Positions 35,657 through 44,858 are shown, counted from the stretch's first letter. The stretch is 64,000 nt of DNA from Streptomyces shenzhenensis (GCF_003688995.1 NZ_PENI01000014.1:124001-188000); one strand, 5' to 3'. Numbers and translations are program-made. The notes: generated by a model from the letters alone, not told the origin.

Positions 35657-35983
35657 TCAGGAACCGGTGAGGACGGTCCTGGCGACGGTGAGTGCCGACA
35701 TGGCCCTGGGCCATCCCGCGTAGAAGGCCAGGTGGGTGATCGTCTCGATCAGCTCCTTGTCGCTGACCCCGTTCTCCTGCGCCCTGCCCAGGTGGAAGGC
35801 GAGCTGCTCGGTGCTGCCGCCGGTGATCAGGCTGGCCACGGTGACCAGGCTGCGCTCGCGCGGGGACAGGTCCGGGTTCTCCCACACCTGTCCGAACAGC
35901 ACGTCCTCGCTGTACCCGGCCAGCGCCGGGGCGAGGTCCCCGAACTGCTGACGCGGCCCATTGGTCTGCTTGTCCTGCGCCAT
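35657..35983 (-). CDS. Carboxymuconolactone decarboxylase-family protein
   Basis: The 108-residue protein has the CMD core (NPDLSPRERSLVTVASLITG, AFHLGRAQENGVSDKELIE, THLAFYAGWPRAMSA). It lacks the CxxC of AhpD-type peroxidases, which suggests a decarboxylase/isomerase-like or structural role. AGGAG precedes ATG 35983. It is the first gene of the operon, divergent from the XRE regulator. Confidence 0.87.
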   Translation of the reverse strand: MAQDKQTNGPRQQFGDLAPALAGYSEDVLFGQVWENPDLSPRERSLVTVASLITGGSTEQLAFHLGRAQENGVSDKELIETITHLAFYAGWPRAMSALTVARTVLTGS

Positions 35984-36199
35984 CACCGGCTCCTGTCCGT
36001 GGGATGCCCGCAGCAGCAGAGGGCGGGCATCGGCTTGTGTTCGGCCCCGCGGCTCCGGTGCGTGCCACCGGAGCGGGAGGGCGGCCATCTGCTGGCCTGG
36101 TATCGATGAAACGGCAGGTCACAGGTGTGCGGAAGAACCCATTGATACGTGTACTGGCAGGGCACCTTTCACGTTCGGGGATCGTCGTAGCCTCGACGT

Positions 36200-37102
36200 A
36201 TGGACAACCGAAGCGAGGTCCGCGAGTTCCTCACCAGCCGCCGCGCCAAGATCACCCCGCAGCAGGCGGGCCTGCCCGCCCACGGCAACCGCCGGGTCAA
36301 GGGGCTGCGCCGCGAGGAGGTCGCGCTGCTCGCCGGCGTGAGCGCCGAGTACTACGCCCGCATGGAGCGCGGCAGCCTCTCGGGCACCTCCGAGGCCGTC
36401 CTGGACTCCCTCGCCCGCGCCCTCCAGCTCGACGAGTCCGAGCGCGCCCACCTGATAGACCTGGCGCGCACCGCCGGCTCCACCCGGCGCCCCGTCCGCC
36501 GCCGCGCCACCCAGCCCGTCCGGCCCGCTCTGCAGCAGCTGCTCGACGCGATGACCGACGCGCCCGCCTTCATCCGCAACGGCCGCCTCGACATCCTCGC
36601 CACCAACTCCTTGGGCAAGGCGCTCTACTGGCCCGTGTTCCAGGACCCGGCGCGTCCGGTCAACCTCGCCCGCTTCCAGTTCCTCAACCCCGGTGCCGCC
36701 GACTACATGCCCGAGGTGCAGGATCAGCGCGCCACGGCCGCGGCCCTTCTGCGCACCGAAGCGGGCCGCGACCCCTACAACCGTGAACTGAGCGATCTGA
36801 TCGGCGAGTTGTCCACCCAGAGCGAAGACTTCCGCACCCTGTGGGCAGCGCACAATGTGCGCCTGCACCACGCCGGTCTCAAGCGCTTCCACCACCCTGC
36901 CGTCGGCGACCTCACCCTCACCTTCGAAGCCTTTCCCATTCCCACGGACCCCGGCCTCACCCTCACCGCCCTGAGCGCCGAACCCGGCACCCCCGCCCAG
37001 GACGCCCTCACCCTCCTCGCCACCTGGTACGCCACCCTCGACCGTGACGAACTCGATACCCCCGCACCCAGCAGCCCCTCTCCCGTGCGTGGAACGCCGT
37101 AG
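36200..37102 (+). CDS. XRE-family regulator with MmyB-like ligand domain
   Basis: The 300-residue protein has an N-terminal helix-turn-helix (RREEVALLAGVSAEYYARME) and the MmyB-like PAS-type domain (NGRLDILATNSLGKALYWPV, DPYNRELSDLIGELSTQSED, HHAGLKRFHHPAVGDLTLTF). Such proteins usually control a neighbouring dehydrogenase operon in response to fatty-acid-like or quinone ligands. ATG 36200 follows TAGCCT by 6-7 bp with no Shine-Dalgarno, so the mRNA may be leaderless. Its likely target is the divergent CMD-cupin-ADH-SDR operon. Confidence 0.9.
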   Translation: MDNRSEVREFLTSRRAKITPQQAGLPAHGNRRVKGLRREEVALLAGVSAEYYARMERGSLSGTSEAVLDSLARALQLDESERAHLIDLARTAGSTRRPVRRRATQPVRPALQQLLDAMTDAPAFIRNGRLDILATNSLGKALYWPVFQDPARPVNLARFQFLNPGAADYMPEVQDQRATAAALLRTEAGRDPYNRELSDLIGELSTQSEDFRTLWAAHNVRLHHAGLKRFHHPAVGDLTLTFEAFPIPTDPGLTLTALSAEPGTPAQDALTLLATWYATLDRDELDTPAPSSPSPVRGTP

Positions 37103-37882
37103 CCTCGAATAAAGCGAGGTCGCGATGCTCGCCGGTGTGAGCGTCGAGTACTACACCCGGATGGAGCGCGGCAGCCTCGGCGGCGTATCGGACGCCGTTC
37201 TGGACTCGCTCGCCAAGGCGCTGCGACTCGACGACACGGAGCGGGCGCACCTGTACGACCTGGCCCCGCGCCGCGAGCACGGGACCTGCCCGTACCCGGC
37301 GAAGCGCCGCCGCTGTGCGTCCGGCGGTGCGGGCGGGGGTGGGGCGGATGCTGGAGGCCATGGCGACGCTGCCGGCGTTCGTGACGAACCACCGTTTCGA
37401 CGTCCTGCTGGCGAACCCGCTCGGGCGGGCGCTGTACGCACCGGTGTACGAGGATGCGGCCTGTGGGAGCAACACGGCCCGGTTCTGCTTCCTCAGTCCC
37501 GCGGCCCGGCAGTTCTACGTCGACTGGGAGCAGATCGCCCAGACCGCCGTCGGCGCACTTCGGGTCGCCGCGGCCAAGGACCCGTACGACCGCGAACTGT
37601 CGAACCTGATCGGTGAGCTCTCCACGCGCAGCGACGCCTTCCGGGTGCTGTGGGGCCGCCCACGACGTGCGGATCTTCCGAGACGGGACGAAGCGCTTCC
37701 GCCATCCGACCGTGGGCCGGCTCGATCTCGACCACGAGACCATGTTCCTGGCCGCCGACGAGCAGATCGCCGTGGCCGTCTACAGCGCGGTGCCCGGCAG
37801 CACGGCCGAGGACGGTCTGAAGCTGCTGGCTTCCTGGGCCGCCACCGCAGCGGAACCGGCCTCCGCCGACACCGACGGCTGA
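37089..37882 (+). pseudogene. Broken second copy of the XRE/MmyB regulator
   Basis: The copy begins 13 bp before the stop of the first. The promoter-like string CGTAGCCTCGA (37099-37109) repeats that of copy one (36185-36195) but the start codon and first 40 codons are gone. The frame then opens at EVAMLAGVSVEYYTRMERG, shifts near 37300 into FVTNHRFDVLLANPLGRALY and again near 37660 into VRIFRDGTKRFRHPTVGRLD. It is a tandem duplicate with about 50-60 % similar protein sequence by eye, and inactive. Confidence 0.75.
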
Positions 37883-37980
37883 CCCCACGTCCCTCCACGC
37901 CGCCCAGCGCACCAGTACGCCAAGAAGGTGATCGCCGCACTCCTGCGGCCGTCCCCGAAGCAAGAGGTTGTTTCTTCCGC

Positions 37981-39040
37981 ATGTCTCCTTCGAAAGACAA
38001 GTCCCGCGCGCTGCCGTTCGTCGTCCATCTCCTGGGCATCGGTGCGTTCCTGATGGGCACTACCGAGTTCATCATCGCCGGCATCCTGCCCGACCTGGCC
38101 GTCGACCTGGGCGTCGGCGTCGCCCAGGCAGGACTGCTGATCACCGCGTTCGCCATCGGCATGATCGTCGGCGCACCGGTCATGGGGCTGGCCCTGCCGC
38201 GAGTTCCCGCGCCCTGGGCATCATGATCAGCGGTTCTGCCCTGGCCACCGTGATCGGCGTGCCCGTGGGCACCTGGGCCGGGCAGACCGTCGGCTGGCGC
38301 GGCACGTTCTGGGCCCTGGCCGCCCTGGCCGCCGCCGCGGCCCTGCTGATCAGCCGGTTCGTGCCCGCCGACACGGAGCGGGCCACGGCCTGGTCTGCTC
38401 CGAGTTCACCGCGCTGCGCCAGGGCAGACTCTGGCTGTCGATGAGTGCCACCGCCCTGATCACAGGCGGCGCCATGGCCGCCTTCAGCTACATCACCCCG
38501 CTGCTCACCGACCGGACCGGCATCTCCGGCGACTCGGTACCGCTGGTACTGATCGGCTACGGCATCGGTGCCCTGGCCGGCACCAACCTCGGCGGGCGCC
38601 TGGGCGACCGCAAGCCGCTGGCCACCGTCACCGGCGCCGCGATCGGCGCCGCACTGATCCTCCTGCTGCTGATCCCGCTGTCCGCCCACGCCGTGCCGAC
38701 CATCGTACTGGTGGTGCTGCTGGGCATGACCGGCATGGCCGTACCCCCGGTCGTCACCTCCCTGGCCGTGCGGTTCGCGGGCAACGCCCCGACCTTCGCC
38801 GCCGGACTGGCCGTCTCCTTCGGCTCCTGGATCGCGGGCAGCGCCCTGGATTCCTCCCTGGGCCTGACCGGACCGGCCCTCGTCGGCACTGTGATGGTCA
38901 CCCTCGCCCTCGTGCCGCTGACCGCCCTCGGCGCGATCCGCGCCACCCGCACGACGGCACTCCCCACGCCCACCCCCACCGCGGCCAGGCCCGACGCGGA
39001 CACCGCAGGCGAGGCCGAAGCCCAGCAACCGACTCGCTGA
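37981..39040 (+). pseudogene. MFS efflux transporter with internal deletion
   Basis: The start (ATG 37981) reads LPFVVHLLGIGAFLMGTTEF and IIAGILPDLAVDLGVGVAQA, the N-terminus of AraJ/Cmx-type drug efflux proteins. After LALPR at 38205 the text jumps, in a new frame, to SRALGIMISGSALATVIGVP, losing about 55 residues (helices 3-4 and motif). A second shift near 38390 leads to FTALRQGRLWLSMSATALIT and the intact C-terminal half. Not functional as sequenced. Confidence 0.75.
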
Positions 39041-39096
39041 ACCACCCCAGCAGGGCTCCCCGTGGCACCAGCCGCCCTGTCTACGCTCCCCAGGGT

Positions 39097-39113
39097 GGCC
39101 GCAGGGGGCGGCC
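39097..39113. terminator. Short hairpin between convergent genes
   Basis: GGCCGC-AGGGG-GCGGCC is a perfect 6-bp stem, 10 bp before the stop codon end of the minus-strand fusion gene. A bidirectional terminator is possible. Confidence 0.35.
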
Positions 39114-39122
39114 AGCCGGCGA

Positions 39123-41321
39123 TCACGGGTCCGCGATGTCGAGGGTGACCTTCGACAGGGGGCAGCTCACGCACGCCAGGACATAGCCGTCGGCTTGCTG
39201 CTGCGGCGTGAGGCAGTTCGGCTCGTTCTGCGTGACTTCTCCGCTGCGCAGTCGCACCATGCAGTCGCCGCAGTTCCCGACCGTGCAGGAGTACGGCATC
39301 GGCAGCCCCGCGGCGAGTCCCGCGTCAAGCAGTGTCTGGCCGGGCTCGACCACCACCGTGCCGACGGTGTGCCCGTCCTCCTCGACGGTCATCTCCCGCG
39401 GCACCGTCACCGCGGTCCCGGCGCCCGCTCCACTGGCGAAGCGCTCCTGGTGCAGCAGCTCGGCCGGGACTCCCAGCCCGGCCACGACGCCCTGGACGGC
39501 GTCCATCAGCGGTTCGGGACCGCAGGTGTAGTAGTGAGCGTCCTTGGCCGGGACCAGGCCGGTGATCCAGCGGCGTATGCCGTCCGCGTCGAGCCGCCCG
39601 TCGCGGCGGGTCAGGACGTGGGTGACCGAGAGCCGGTCGGGATGGTCCTTCGCCAGCCGGGTCAGCTCGTCGGCGAAGATGATCTCGTCCGTGCTGCGGC
39701 TGCTGTAGAGCAGCGCGATCCGGTCGCGGCCCGACCGGTCGGCGAGCCGGGTGCGGATCATGCTCATCATCGGTGTCACGCCGCTGCCCGCCGCGACGAG
39801 CACGATCTCGTCCGGGGGCTGTGGCTCAGCGTGGAAGGACCCCGACGGGCCGCGCACCGCGAGGCGGTCCCCGGCCCGGAGGCTCCGGTGTACGTGGGTG
39901 GAGAACCGGCCGCCGTCGATGTGCTTGACGGTGACCTCCAGCCGGGACGCCCCGGGCGCCGACGAGGCCGAATAGGCCCGTCGTACCGGGCGTCCGTCGA
40001 TGTCGGCGACCAGGGTGAAGAACTGGCCGGGCCGGAAGTCGAACGATCCCGGGTTCCGGCCGGCGTCCTCAAGCACGAGGGTGACCGCGGTCGGCGTCTC
40101 TCTGCGCACCTCGGTGACGCGCACCTCCCGCAGCGGGTTCCCCGTCCCTGCGTCCTTCGTCCCGCCGTCGTCGGCAGGCCGTCGGCGCAGGAAGCCACGG
40201 CGCCGCCCTTCCTTGCTGGGCTCGACGTCCTCGTAGCCCTCCTTCCGCAGCCCTGAGCGGTAGGTACGGTTCGTCGCCAGCCGTAGCAGTCGGGTCACCC
40301 CCGGGATCGCCCCGATGAGCTTCAGCAGGAAGGCAGGTGGACCGTTCTCGGCGTTGGCCGAACCGACGGCGAGGTGTTCTCCCGCGAGCGCTATCAGATC
40401 CGGCGCCGTGCTCCGGTCGAGGTGTGTGCCGGGGGTCCACAGCCGTGCGCGGGCCACGGCGTCGTTGCCGGTCACCTCGGCGTGCTCGACGTCGATGAGC
40501 AGCGCCAGGTGCGGGGGCATCCCGCGCAGCGCCATCGTCTCCAGCAGCGTGGGATCGTCGGTGATCGCGCCGCGACCGCGGACATGCAGCACACCGCTGC
40601 GGCCCGGTACGAGCGCGGCGAACGAGAGCCTGTCGTCCTGCAGCAGGTTGTGGAGCGTGTCGGCGCGTTTGTTGCCCTTCCGGTCCGGGATGGCGAGCGT
40701 GCGGCCGTCGAGGATCCGCGCCGCCGTCTGCCGGTCCCCGCGGGGACTCGTGTCGCTCCCGCCGGACGAGTCCCACGTGGACAACGCGAGGAACGGTGCT
40801 GCGGCCAGGAACTCGACGACGCCGGGCCGGCACAGGGGGCCGTCCCCCGCGATCTCGGTGGCCGGCTCGGCCGGGGCGGGCGGCTGCCACAGGCGGGACC
40901 GGAGGACGGCCTGGGCGCAGTGCACGTACGCCTCCTCGATGGCGACGGTCGTCTCCGCGCCCTTCCGCGAGGCCACCGAGCCGTTGACGCGCAGGATCTC
41001 CCCGACGCCCGGCAGGAGGAAGAAGAGCGAGACCGGACCGTGCGGGTCGCCGGCCTCGGGCAGGGAGAACGAGATCCGTGTGGGCGAGTGGACGTGTGCG
41101 AACCCCGGTACGCCTCCGATGAAGGTCGTTCTGCTGGTGCCGTCCGCGTCCCGGTAGCCGAGGGCCGCGATCGGGCACAGGGCGAGGACGGTCCGGCAGC
41201 CCTCGTCGAGGGCACTGATCTGCTTGAGCATGACCGCCGACGCCGGGCGGCCGACAGTGGCCTCGACCTCGTCCACCGTCGTCAGCCGACCCAGGGTGCT
41301 CAACTGGTTTTCTTGCTGCAC
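39123..41321 (-). CDS. PNPOx-like/ferredoxin reductase/2Fe-2S fusion protein
   Basis: This 732-residue cytoplasmic flavoprotein joins two pyridoxamine-phosphate-oxidase-like split-barrel units (about 15-180 and 190-370; TTFIGGVPGFAHVHSPTRIS, LALSTWDSSGGSDTSPRGD) to an FNR-type module (about 397-625; RPGQFFTLVADIDGRPVRRA, LVAAGSGVTPMMSMI, YYTCGPEPLMDAVQ). A plant-type 2Fe-2S ferredoxin follows at the C-terminus (CTVGNCGDCMVRL and a fourth Cys in LACVSC). It likely passes electrons from NAD(P)H to a small-molecule acceptor. GTG 41321 follows AAGGA. It lies 11 bp after the siderophore-interacting protein gene. Confidence 0.87.
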   Translation of the reverse strand: MQQENQLSTLGRLTTVDEVEATVGRPASAVMLKQISALDEGCRTVLALCPIAALGYRDADGTSRTTFIGGVPGFAHVHSPTRISFSLPEAGDPHGPVSLFFLLPGVGEILRVNGSVASRKGAETTVAIEEAYVHCAQAVLRSRLWQPPAPAEPATEIAGDGPLCRPGVVEFLAAAPFLALSTWDSSGGSDTSPRGDRQTAARILDGRTLAIPDRKGNKRADTLHNLLQDDRLSFAALVPGRSGVLHVRGRGAITDDPTLLETMALRGMPPHLALLIDVEHAEVTGNDAVARARLWTPGTHLDRSTAPDLIALAGEHLAVGSANAENGPPAFLLKLIGAIPGVTRLLRLATNRTYRSGLRKEGYEDVEPSKEGRRRGFLRRRPADDGGTKDAGTGNPLREVRVTEVRRETPTAVTLVLEDAGRNPGSFDFRPGQFFTLVADIDGRPVRRAYSASSAPGASRLEVTVKHIDGGRFSTHVHRSLRAGDRLAVRGPSGSFHAEPQPPDEIVLVAAGSGVTPMMSMIRTRLADRSGRDRIALLYSSRSTDEIIFADELTRLAKDHPDRLSVTHVLTRRDGRLDADGIRRWITGLVPAKDAHYYTCGPEPLMDAVQGVVAGLGVPAELLHQERFASGAGAGTAVTVPREMTVEEDGHTVGTVVVEPGQTLLDAGLAAGLPMPYSCTVGNCGDCMVRLRSGEVTQNEPNCLTPQQQADGYVLACVSCPLSKVTLDIADP

Positions 41322-41332
41322 AAGGATTCCTT

Positions 41333-42133
41333 TCAGCCGGGGGTCGACCGGCCCAGGCGCCAGTAGCCGAAGAACGAGATGTCTCGCTTGGGCACACCAC
41401 GGTCGTTGACCAGATGCCGCCGCAACGTCGTGGCCAGCCGAGACTCGCCCGCGACCCATGTGTAGAAGCGGCCGGACGGCAGCGACGCGCGGCGCACCGC
41501 GTCCAGCGCCAAGGTGCCGGGCCGCAGATCTTCGTCGTCGCGGCTGAACCAGTGGATGCGGGCGCCGGCGGGCGCCTCGACGGACCGGATGTCGGCCGCG
41601 GCCGCCACTTCCAGGTAGACCTCCGTGGCCAATGAGGGCGGTGTTCCGTCGAGGATCGACAGGATGGCGGGCAGTGCGGTCTCGTCGCCGACCAGCAGCT
41701 GCCCCTCCGCGTGCTCCGGCAGCCGGTACATGGTGCCGATGTCGAAGATCCCCGCCGGGTCGCCCGGCTCGGCCCGGCGCACCCAGGACGACATGGGCGA
41801 GTCACCGTGCACGGCGAACTCGATGTCGATCTCGTCGTCCGCGGGCCGCGCGCGCCGGATCGTCAGGTTGCGGACCCACGGGCGCACCGACTTCGGCAGC
41901 AGCATCAGCTGGGCGATCCATGCCTCGTTCGAGACGGTCGGCATCCGCAACGCGGTCTGTCCCTCGCGTGGGAAGAACAGGCGAACCGCTTGGTCGTTGC
42001 CGGCGACGACCAGGTCCCGTACGGCCGGGCCGCCCAGGGTGACGCTCGCGAAGCCCGGTGTGAGGAACTCACGGCGGCGCACCTCCAACGTGATCATCGT
42101 GCGTGACTCAGGCAGGTACACCTTGGGGATCAC
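41333..42133 (-). CDS. Siderophore-interacting protein (ferric reductase-like)
   Basis: The 266-residue protein has the SIP layout: N-terminal FAD-binding barrel (PGFASVTLGGPAVRDLVV, RNLTIRRARPADDEIDIEF), then the NAD(P) domain (EGQLLVGDETALPAILSI, RFYTWVAGESRLATTLRRHL, FFGYWRLG). Members reduce ferric siderophores to release iron. GTG 42133 is the start used; ATG 42097 is an alternative. It is cotranscribed with the fusion flavoprotein, which might supply or take electrons. Confidence 0.88.
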   Translation of the reverse strand: MIPKVYLPESRTMITLEVRRREFLTPGFASVTLGGPAVRDLVVAGNDQAVRLFFPREGQTALRMPTVSNEAWIAQLMLLPKSVRPWVRNLTIRRARPADDEIDIEFAVHGDSPMSSWVRRAEPGDPAGIFDIGTMYRLPEHAEGQLLVGDETALPAILSILDGTPPSLATEVYLEVAAAADIRSVEAPAGARIHWFSRDDEDLRPGTLALDAVRRASLPSGRFYTWVAGESRLATTLRRHLVNDRGVPKRDISFFGYWRLGRSTPG

Positions 42134-42244
42134 AGCCTGCCCCCCACATCCGGCACGGCCTTGTTCTTGCAGGTCATGGCACTATTGTGAGTAATAGCTC
42201 AGCTCTTTGGCTACTCGCTTTTCGTGCCTTGAGGAGGCTCCCGG

Positions 42245-42618
42245 ATGCCGTCGGCCGACCGCCGTCTTCAGCCACGTCGCAAGCCCCGCCAGGTGCGCCC
42301 GGAACTCGCTCACGACCGCGCCCTCACCGCGGCTGCTCACGTTTTCGCCGAGCACGGCTACGCCGCGGCACCACCAACCGCATCGCCGAGGTGTGCGACC
42401 TCCTCGCCCGCCACCCCGACGTCCACGTACAAGACCTCGACACCGCGGCCGAGTTGATCGTGTTCACCGTGGAGACGAACACGCACAAGCTCATGACCTA
42501 CCCGCGGACCACCCCGGTCGAGACGTTCGAGAACGAACTGGCGCCCATGGCCACTCGCCATCTGCGCGGCCGCTACTCACGGACCCCGCCCTGCGGGTCT
42601 TCCCCGGTCAGGTCATGA
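42245..42618 (+). pseudogene. TetR-family regulator remnant
   Basis: ATG 42245 opens RPELAHDRALTAAAHVFAEH and GYAA, the first helix of a TetR protein. A shift leads to GTTNRIAE and then directly to VCDLLARHPDVHVQDLDTAA, VETNTHKLMTYPRTTPVETF, ELAPMATRHLRGRY, the C-terminal domain. The recognition helix and about 70 residues are missing. It is divergent from the siderophore-interacting protein operon and was probably its regulator. Confidence 0.65.
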
Positions 42619-42815
42619 CCTGCGTCCTCGACCCGCCCGCGCCGCCTGCCGGCTGAGTACTGGCGAACGCAGCAGTCGCCGCACCCCCGACATCGACGAC
42701 CCCAGCTCGCCCGACTCCAGCAGGTCATCGCCAACCACCAGTGCCCCGGTCATGAGCACGAACCGCACAGCCGACGGCAAGCCGGACCAGCCCGAGCCGG
42801 TCGTTGGTCACAACG

Positions 42816-42843
42816 TTGACACTTTCCTATATGGGCATATGAT
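42816..42843 (+). promoter_or_regulatory. Strong promoter with ArsR-type operator
   Basis: TTGACA (42816-42821) and TATGAT (42838-42843), spaced 16 bp, are near consensus. ATATGGGCATAT (42829-42840), perfect 5-bp arms around GG, fills the spacer and -10 box. The predicted start of transcription falls at the ATG 42850, so the mRNA is likely leaderless. The downstream ArsR protein should repress this promoter. Confidence 0.65.
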
Positions 42844-42849
42844 GACGCC

Positions 42850-43212
42850 ATGGCACGAGCGGCGACGACCTCGGATGCGTTCAACGCGATCGCCGAACCG
42901 CAGCGGCGGAAGATCCTGGTGCTGCTGCGGGGCGGCGAGCGGCCCGTGACCGAACTGGCGCGGGACCTGGGGATGACCCTGCCGCAGGCGTCCAAGCACC
43001 TGCGGGTGCTCCGCGAGGTCGGGCTCGTGCGGGTCCGCGGGGCGGGCAAGCAGCGGCTGTACGGCCTGGACGCCAGCGGGCTGCGGCCGGTCCACGAGTG
43101 GGTGGGCGGCTTCGAACGGTTCTGGAGCGAGACCTTCGACCGGCTGGACGAGTACGTGCGCGATCTGAAACAGGCAAGGCAGGAGGAACCACCGGATGAC
43201 GACGACCAGTAG
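42850..43212 (+). CDS. ArsR-family regulator
   Basis: The 120-residue winged-helix protein (NAIAEPQRRKILVLLRGGER, VTELARDLGMTLPQASKHLR) belongs to the ArsR branch that is regularly paired with an SRPBCC (AHSA1) protein. No metal-binding Cys motif is seen, so a non-metal ligand is likely. It overlaps the next gene by 17 bp and probably represses its own operon. Confidence 0.9.
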   Translation: MARAATTSDAFNAIAEPQRRKILVLLRGGERPVTELARDLGMTLPQASKHLRVLREVGLVRVRGAGKQRLYGLDASGLRPVHEWVGGFERFWSETFDRLDEYVRDLKQARQEEPPDDDDQ

Positions 43213-43717
43213 CGGCGGCGAGCCCGACCGCACGACCACGGACCGCGAGATCGTGATCTCCCGGGCCATCGGTGCCCCACGGGAGCTGGTGTTCGAGGCG
43301 TTCACGCAGGTCCGGCACTTGTCTCGGTGGTGGGGACCGGAAGGGTTCACCACCACGACGCGGTCCTTCGAGTTCCGCGCGGGCGGGGAGTGGGCCTTCG
43401 TGATGCACGGACCGGACGGGACCGACTACCAGGAGTGGATCACCTGGACCGAGATCGTCCCGCCGGAGCGGATCGCGCTGGTGCACGGCGAGTCCCGCGA
43501 CGACCCCAACGCCTTCGAGTCGGTCCTGACCTTCGAGCCGGCCGGCGAGGAGACCCGGATCGTGATGCGCACGGTGTTCCCCACCAAGGAACTGCGCGAC
43601 GAGGCGGTGGAGAAATACCACGCGATCGAGGGCGGCGAGCAGACGCTGCGCAACCTGGCGGTCTACGTCGCCGAAATCACCTGCAACGAGACCACACCGA
43701 AGGGAGCGGATGGCTGA
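43196..43717 (+). CDS. SRPBCC (AHSA1-type) protein
   Basis: The 173-residue protein shows the Activator-of-Hsp90-homologue-1 fold signature (ISRAIGAPRELVFEAFTQVR, HLSRWWGPEGFTTTTRSFEF, EWITWTEIVPPERIALVHG). These START-like proteins bind hydrophobic ligands and are commonly encoded after an ArsR gene. The ligand is unknown. The ATG lies inside the ArsR gene's end, and the stop overlaps the next start (TGATG). Confidence 0.88.
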   Translation: MTTTSSGGEPDRTTTDREIVISRAIGAPRELVFEAFTQVRHLSRWWGPEGFTTTTRSFEFRAGGEWAFVMHGPDGTDYQEWITWTEIVPPERIALVHGESRDDPNAFESVLTFEPAGEETRIVMRTVFPTKELRDEAVEKYHAIEGGEQTLRNLAVYVAEITCNETTPKGADG

Positions 43718-44394
43718 TGGCCGGGAAGGTGTTCTTCAGCGTGACGATGTCGCTCGACGGCTTCATCGCGCCGGAGCCCGTGCCCGTCGAGGACGTCTTC
43801 TCGCCCGGAGGTCAGAACGACCCGAGGGTCCAGCGCTGGATGACGAAGTGGTCGGAACTGCAGGCGTGGGCGTTCCCGCAGCGGTGGTTCAGGGAGAATC
43901 TCAAGCTCGGCGAGGGCGGCGAGGAAGGACTCGACAACGACATCGCACGGGCGACGTACGAGCGCACCGGTGTGAGCGTCATGGGCAAGCACATGTTCGA
44001 CGCCGGCGAGCGGGCATGGCCGGAGGAGGCGCCGTTCCACACCCCGGTGTTCGTCGTCACCCACACCAGGCGTGACCCGTGGGAGCGGCCGGGCGGCACC
44101 ACCTTCCACTTCGTCAACGACGGCATCTCCAGCGCACTGGACCAGGCCCGCGAGGCCGCCGGCGACCGCGACGTCCGCATCGCCGGCGGTGCCGAGACGA
44201 TCCAGGAGTACCTCGACAGCGGCCTGATCGACGAGTTCTCGATCACCCTCGCGCCCGTGCTGTTCGGCACCGGCATCCGCCTGTTCGACCGCTTGGACCC
44301 TGCCCGCCTCGCCCTCGACCAGACCCGCACGGACGCATCATCCCGGGTGACCCACCTGACCTACACCGTCAGGAAGCCCACCCGAGGCGGCTGA
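43717..44394 (+). CDS. Dihydrofolate reductase-like (RibD C-terminal) protein
   Basis: The 225-residue protein has the DHFR/RibD-C fold: KVFFSVTMSLDGFIA at the N-terminus, VMGKHMFDAGERAW, NDGISSALDQAREAAGDRDV, IAGGAETIQEYLDSGLIDEF. A role as NADPH-dependent reductase is likely; the substrate is unknown. Third gene of the ArsR-SRPBCC operon with overlapping start. Confidence 0.88.
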   Translation: MAGKVFFSVTMSLDGFIAPEPVPVEDVFSPGGQNDPRVQRWMTKWSELQAWAFPQRWFRENLKLGEGGEEGLDNDIARATYERTGVSVMGKHMFDAGERAWPEEAPFHTPVFVVTHTRRDPWERPGGTTFHFVNDGISSALDQAREAAGDRDVRIAGGAETIQEYLDSGLIDEFSITLAPVLFGTGIRLFDRLDPARLALDQTRTDASSRVTHLTYTVRKPTRGG

Positions 44395-44415
44395 TCTTCT
44401 GTCGTGCTGGTCGGG

Positions 44416-44856
44416 TTACAGGTCGTCGGGGAGAAGGCGGAATGCTTTGTGCCCGGTCAAGGGCCGGATCATGCGGAAGTGCCGGTCGGTGGTGAACAGA
44501 ACCTCGGTTCGGTAAGCGGCGGCCAGGGCAACGTTCATAGCGTCGGTCAGTCCGACGCCTTTCCCCTGGTCGGCATCGGCGTAGCCTTCGGCGACTGCGA
44601 TCGCCGTGCTCAGGTGCGCGGCAAGGGGCGGGATCTCGAAGCGGCGCATGGCCGTATTCCGCTCAATGAACCGTGCTGCGGTGAGGGCTTTGCGGGCTCC
44701 GCCCCGTGTCGCGATCAGGTAGTCCAGTTCGGCCAGGACCATGGGGGAGATGACGAGGTGGCTGACCGCGGCGAGAGCTTCCTTGTGCGTGCCATGGCCG
44801 GTGAGCTTCGGATCGAGGAGGCGGTAGAGGGCGTTGGTGTCGGCAATCGCGATCAC
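44416..44856 (-). CDS. VapC-type PIN-domain toxin
   Basis: The 146-residue PIN ribonuclease has the acidic residues in family order: ADTNALYRLLDP (Asp 6), VLAELDYL (Glu), GLTDAMNVALA (Asp), FTTDRHF (Asp). It should cleave RNA unless bound by its antitoxin. GTG 44856 is 2 bp after the antitoxin stop. The module stands alone between the ArsR operon and the DUF917 operon. Confidence 0.88.
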   Translation of the reverse strand: MIAIADTNALYRLLDPKLTGHGTHKEALAAVSHLVISPMVLAELDYLIATRGGARKALTAARFIERNTAMRRFEIPPLAAHLSTAIAVAEGYADADQGKGVGLTDAMNVALAAAYRTEVLFTTDRHFRMIRPLTGHKAFRLLPDDL

Positions 44857-44858
44857 GG

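Noticed and set aside
42752..42849. A short plus-strand ORF starting MSTNRTADGKPDQPEP
   Set aside because: It runs through the promoter and into the ArsR gene in another frame; it may be the stump of a lost gene but there is too little to support it.
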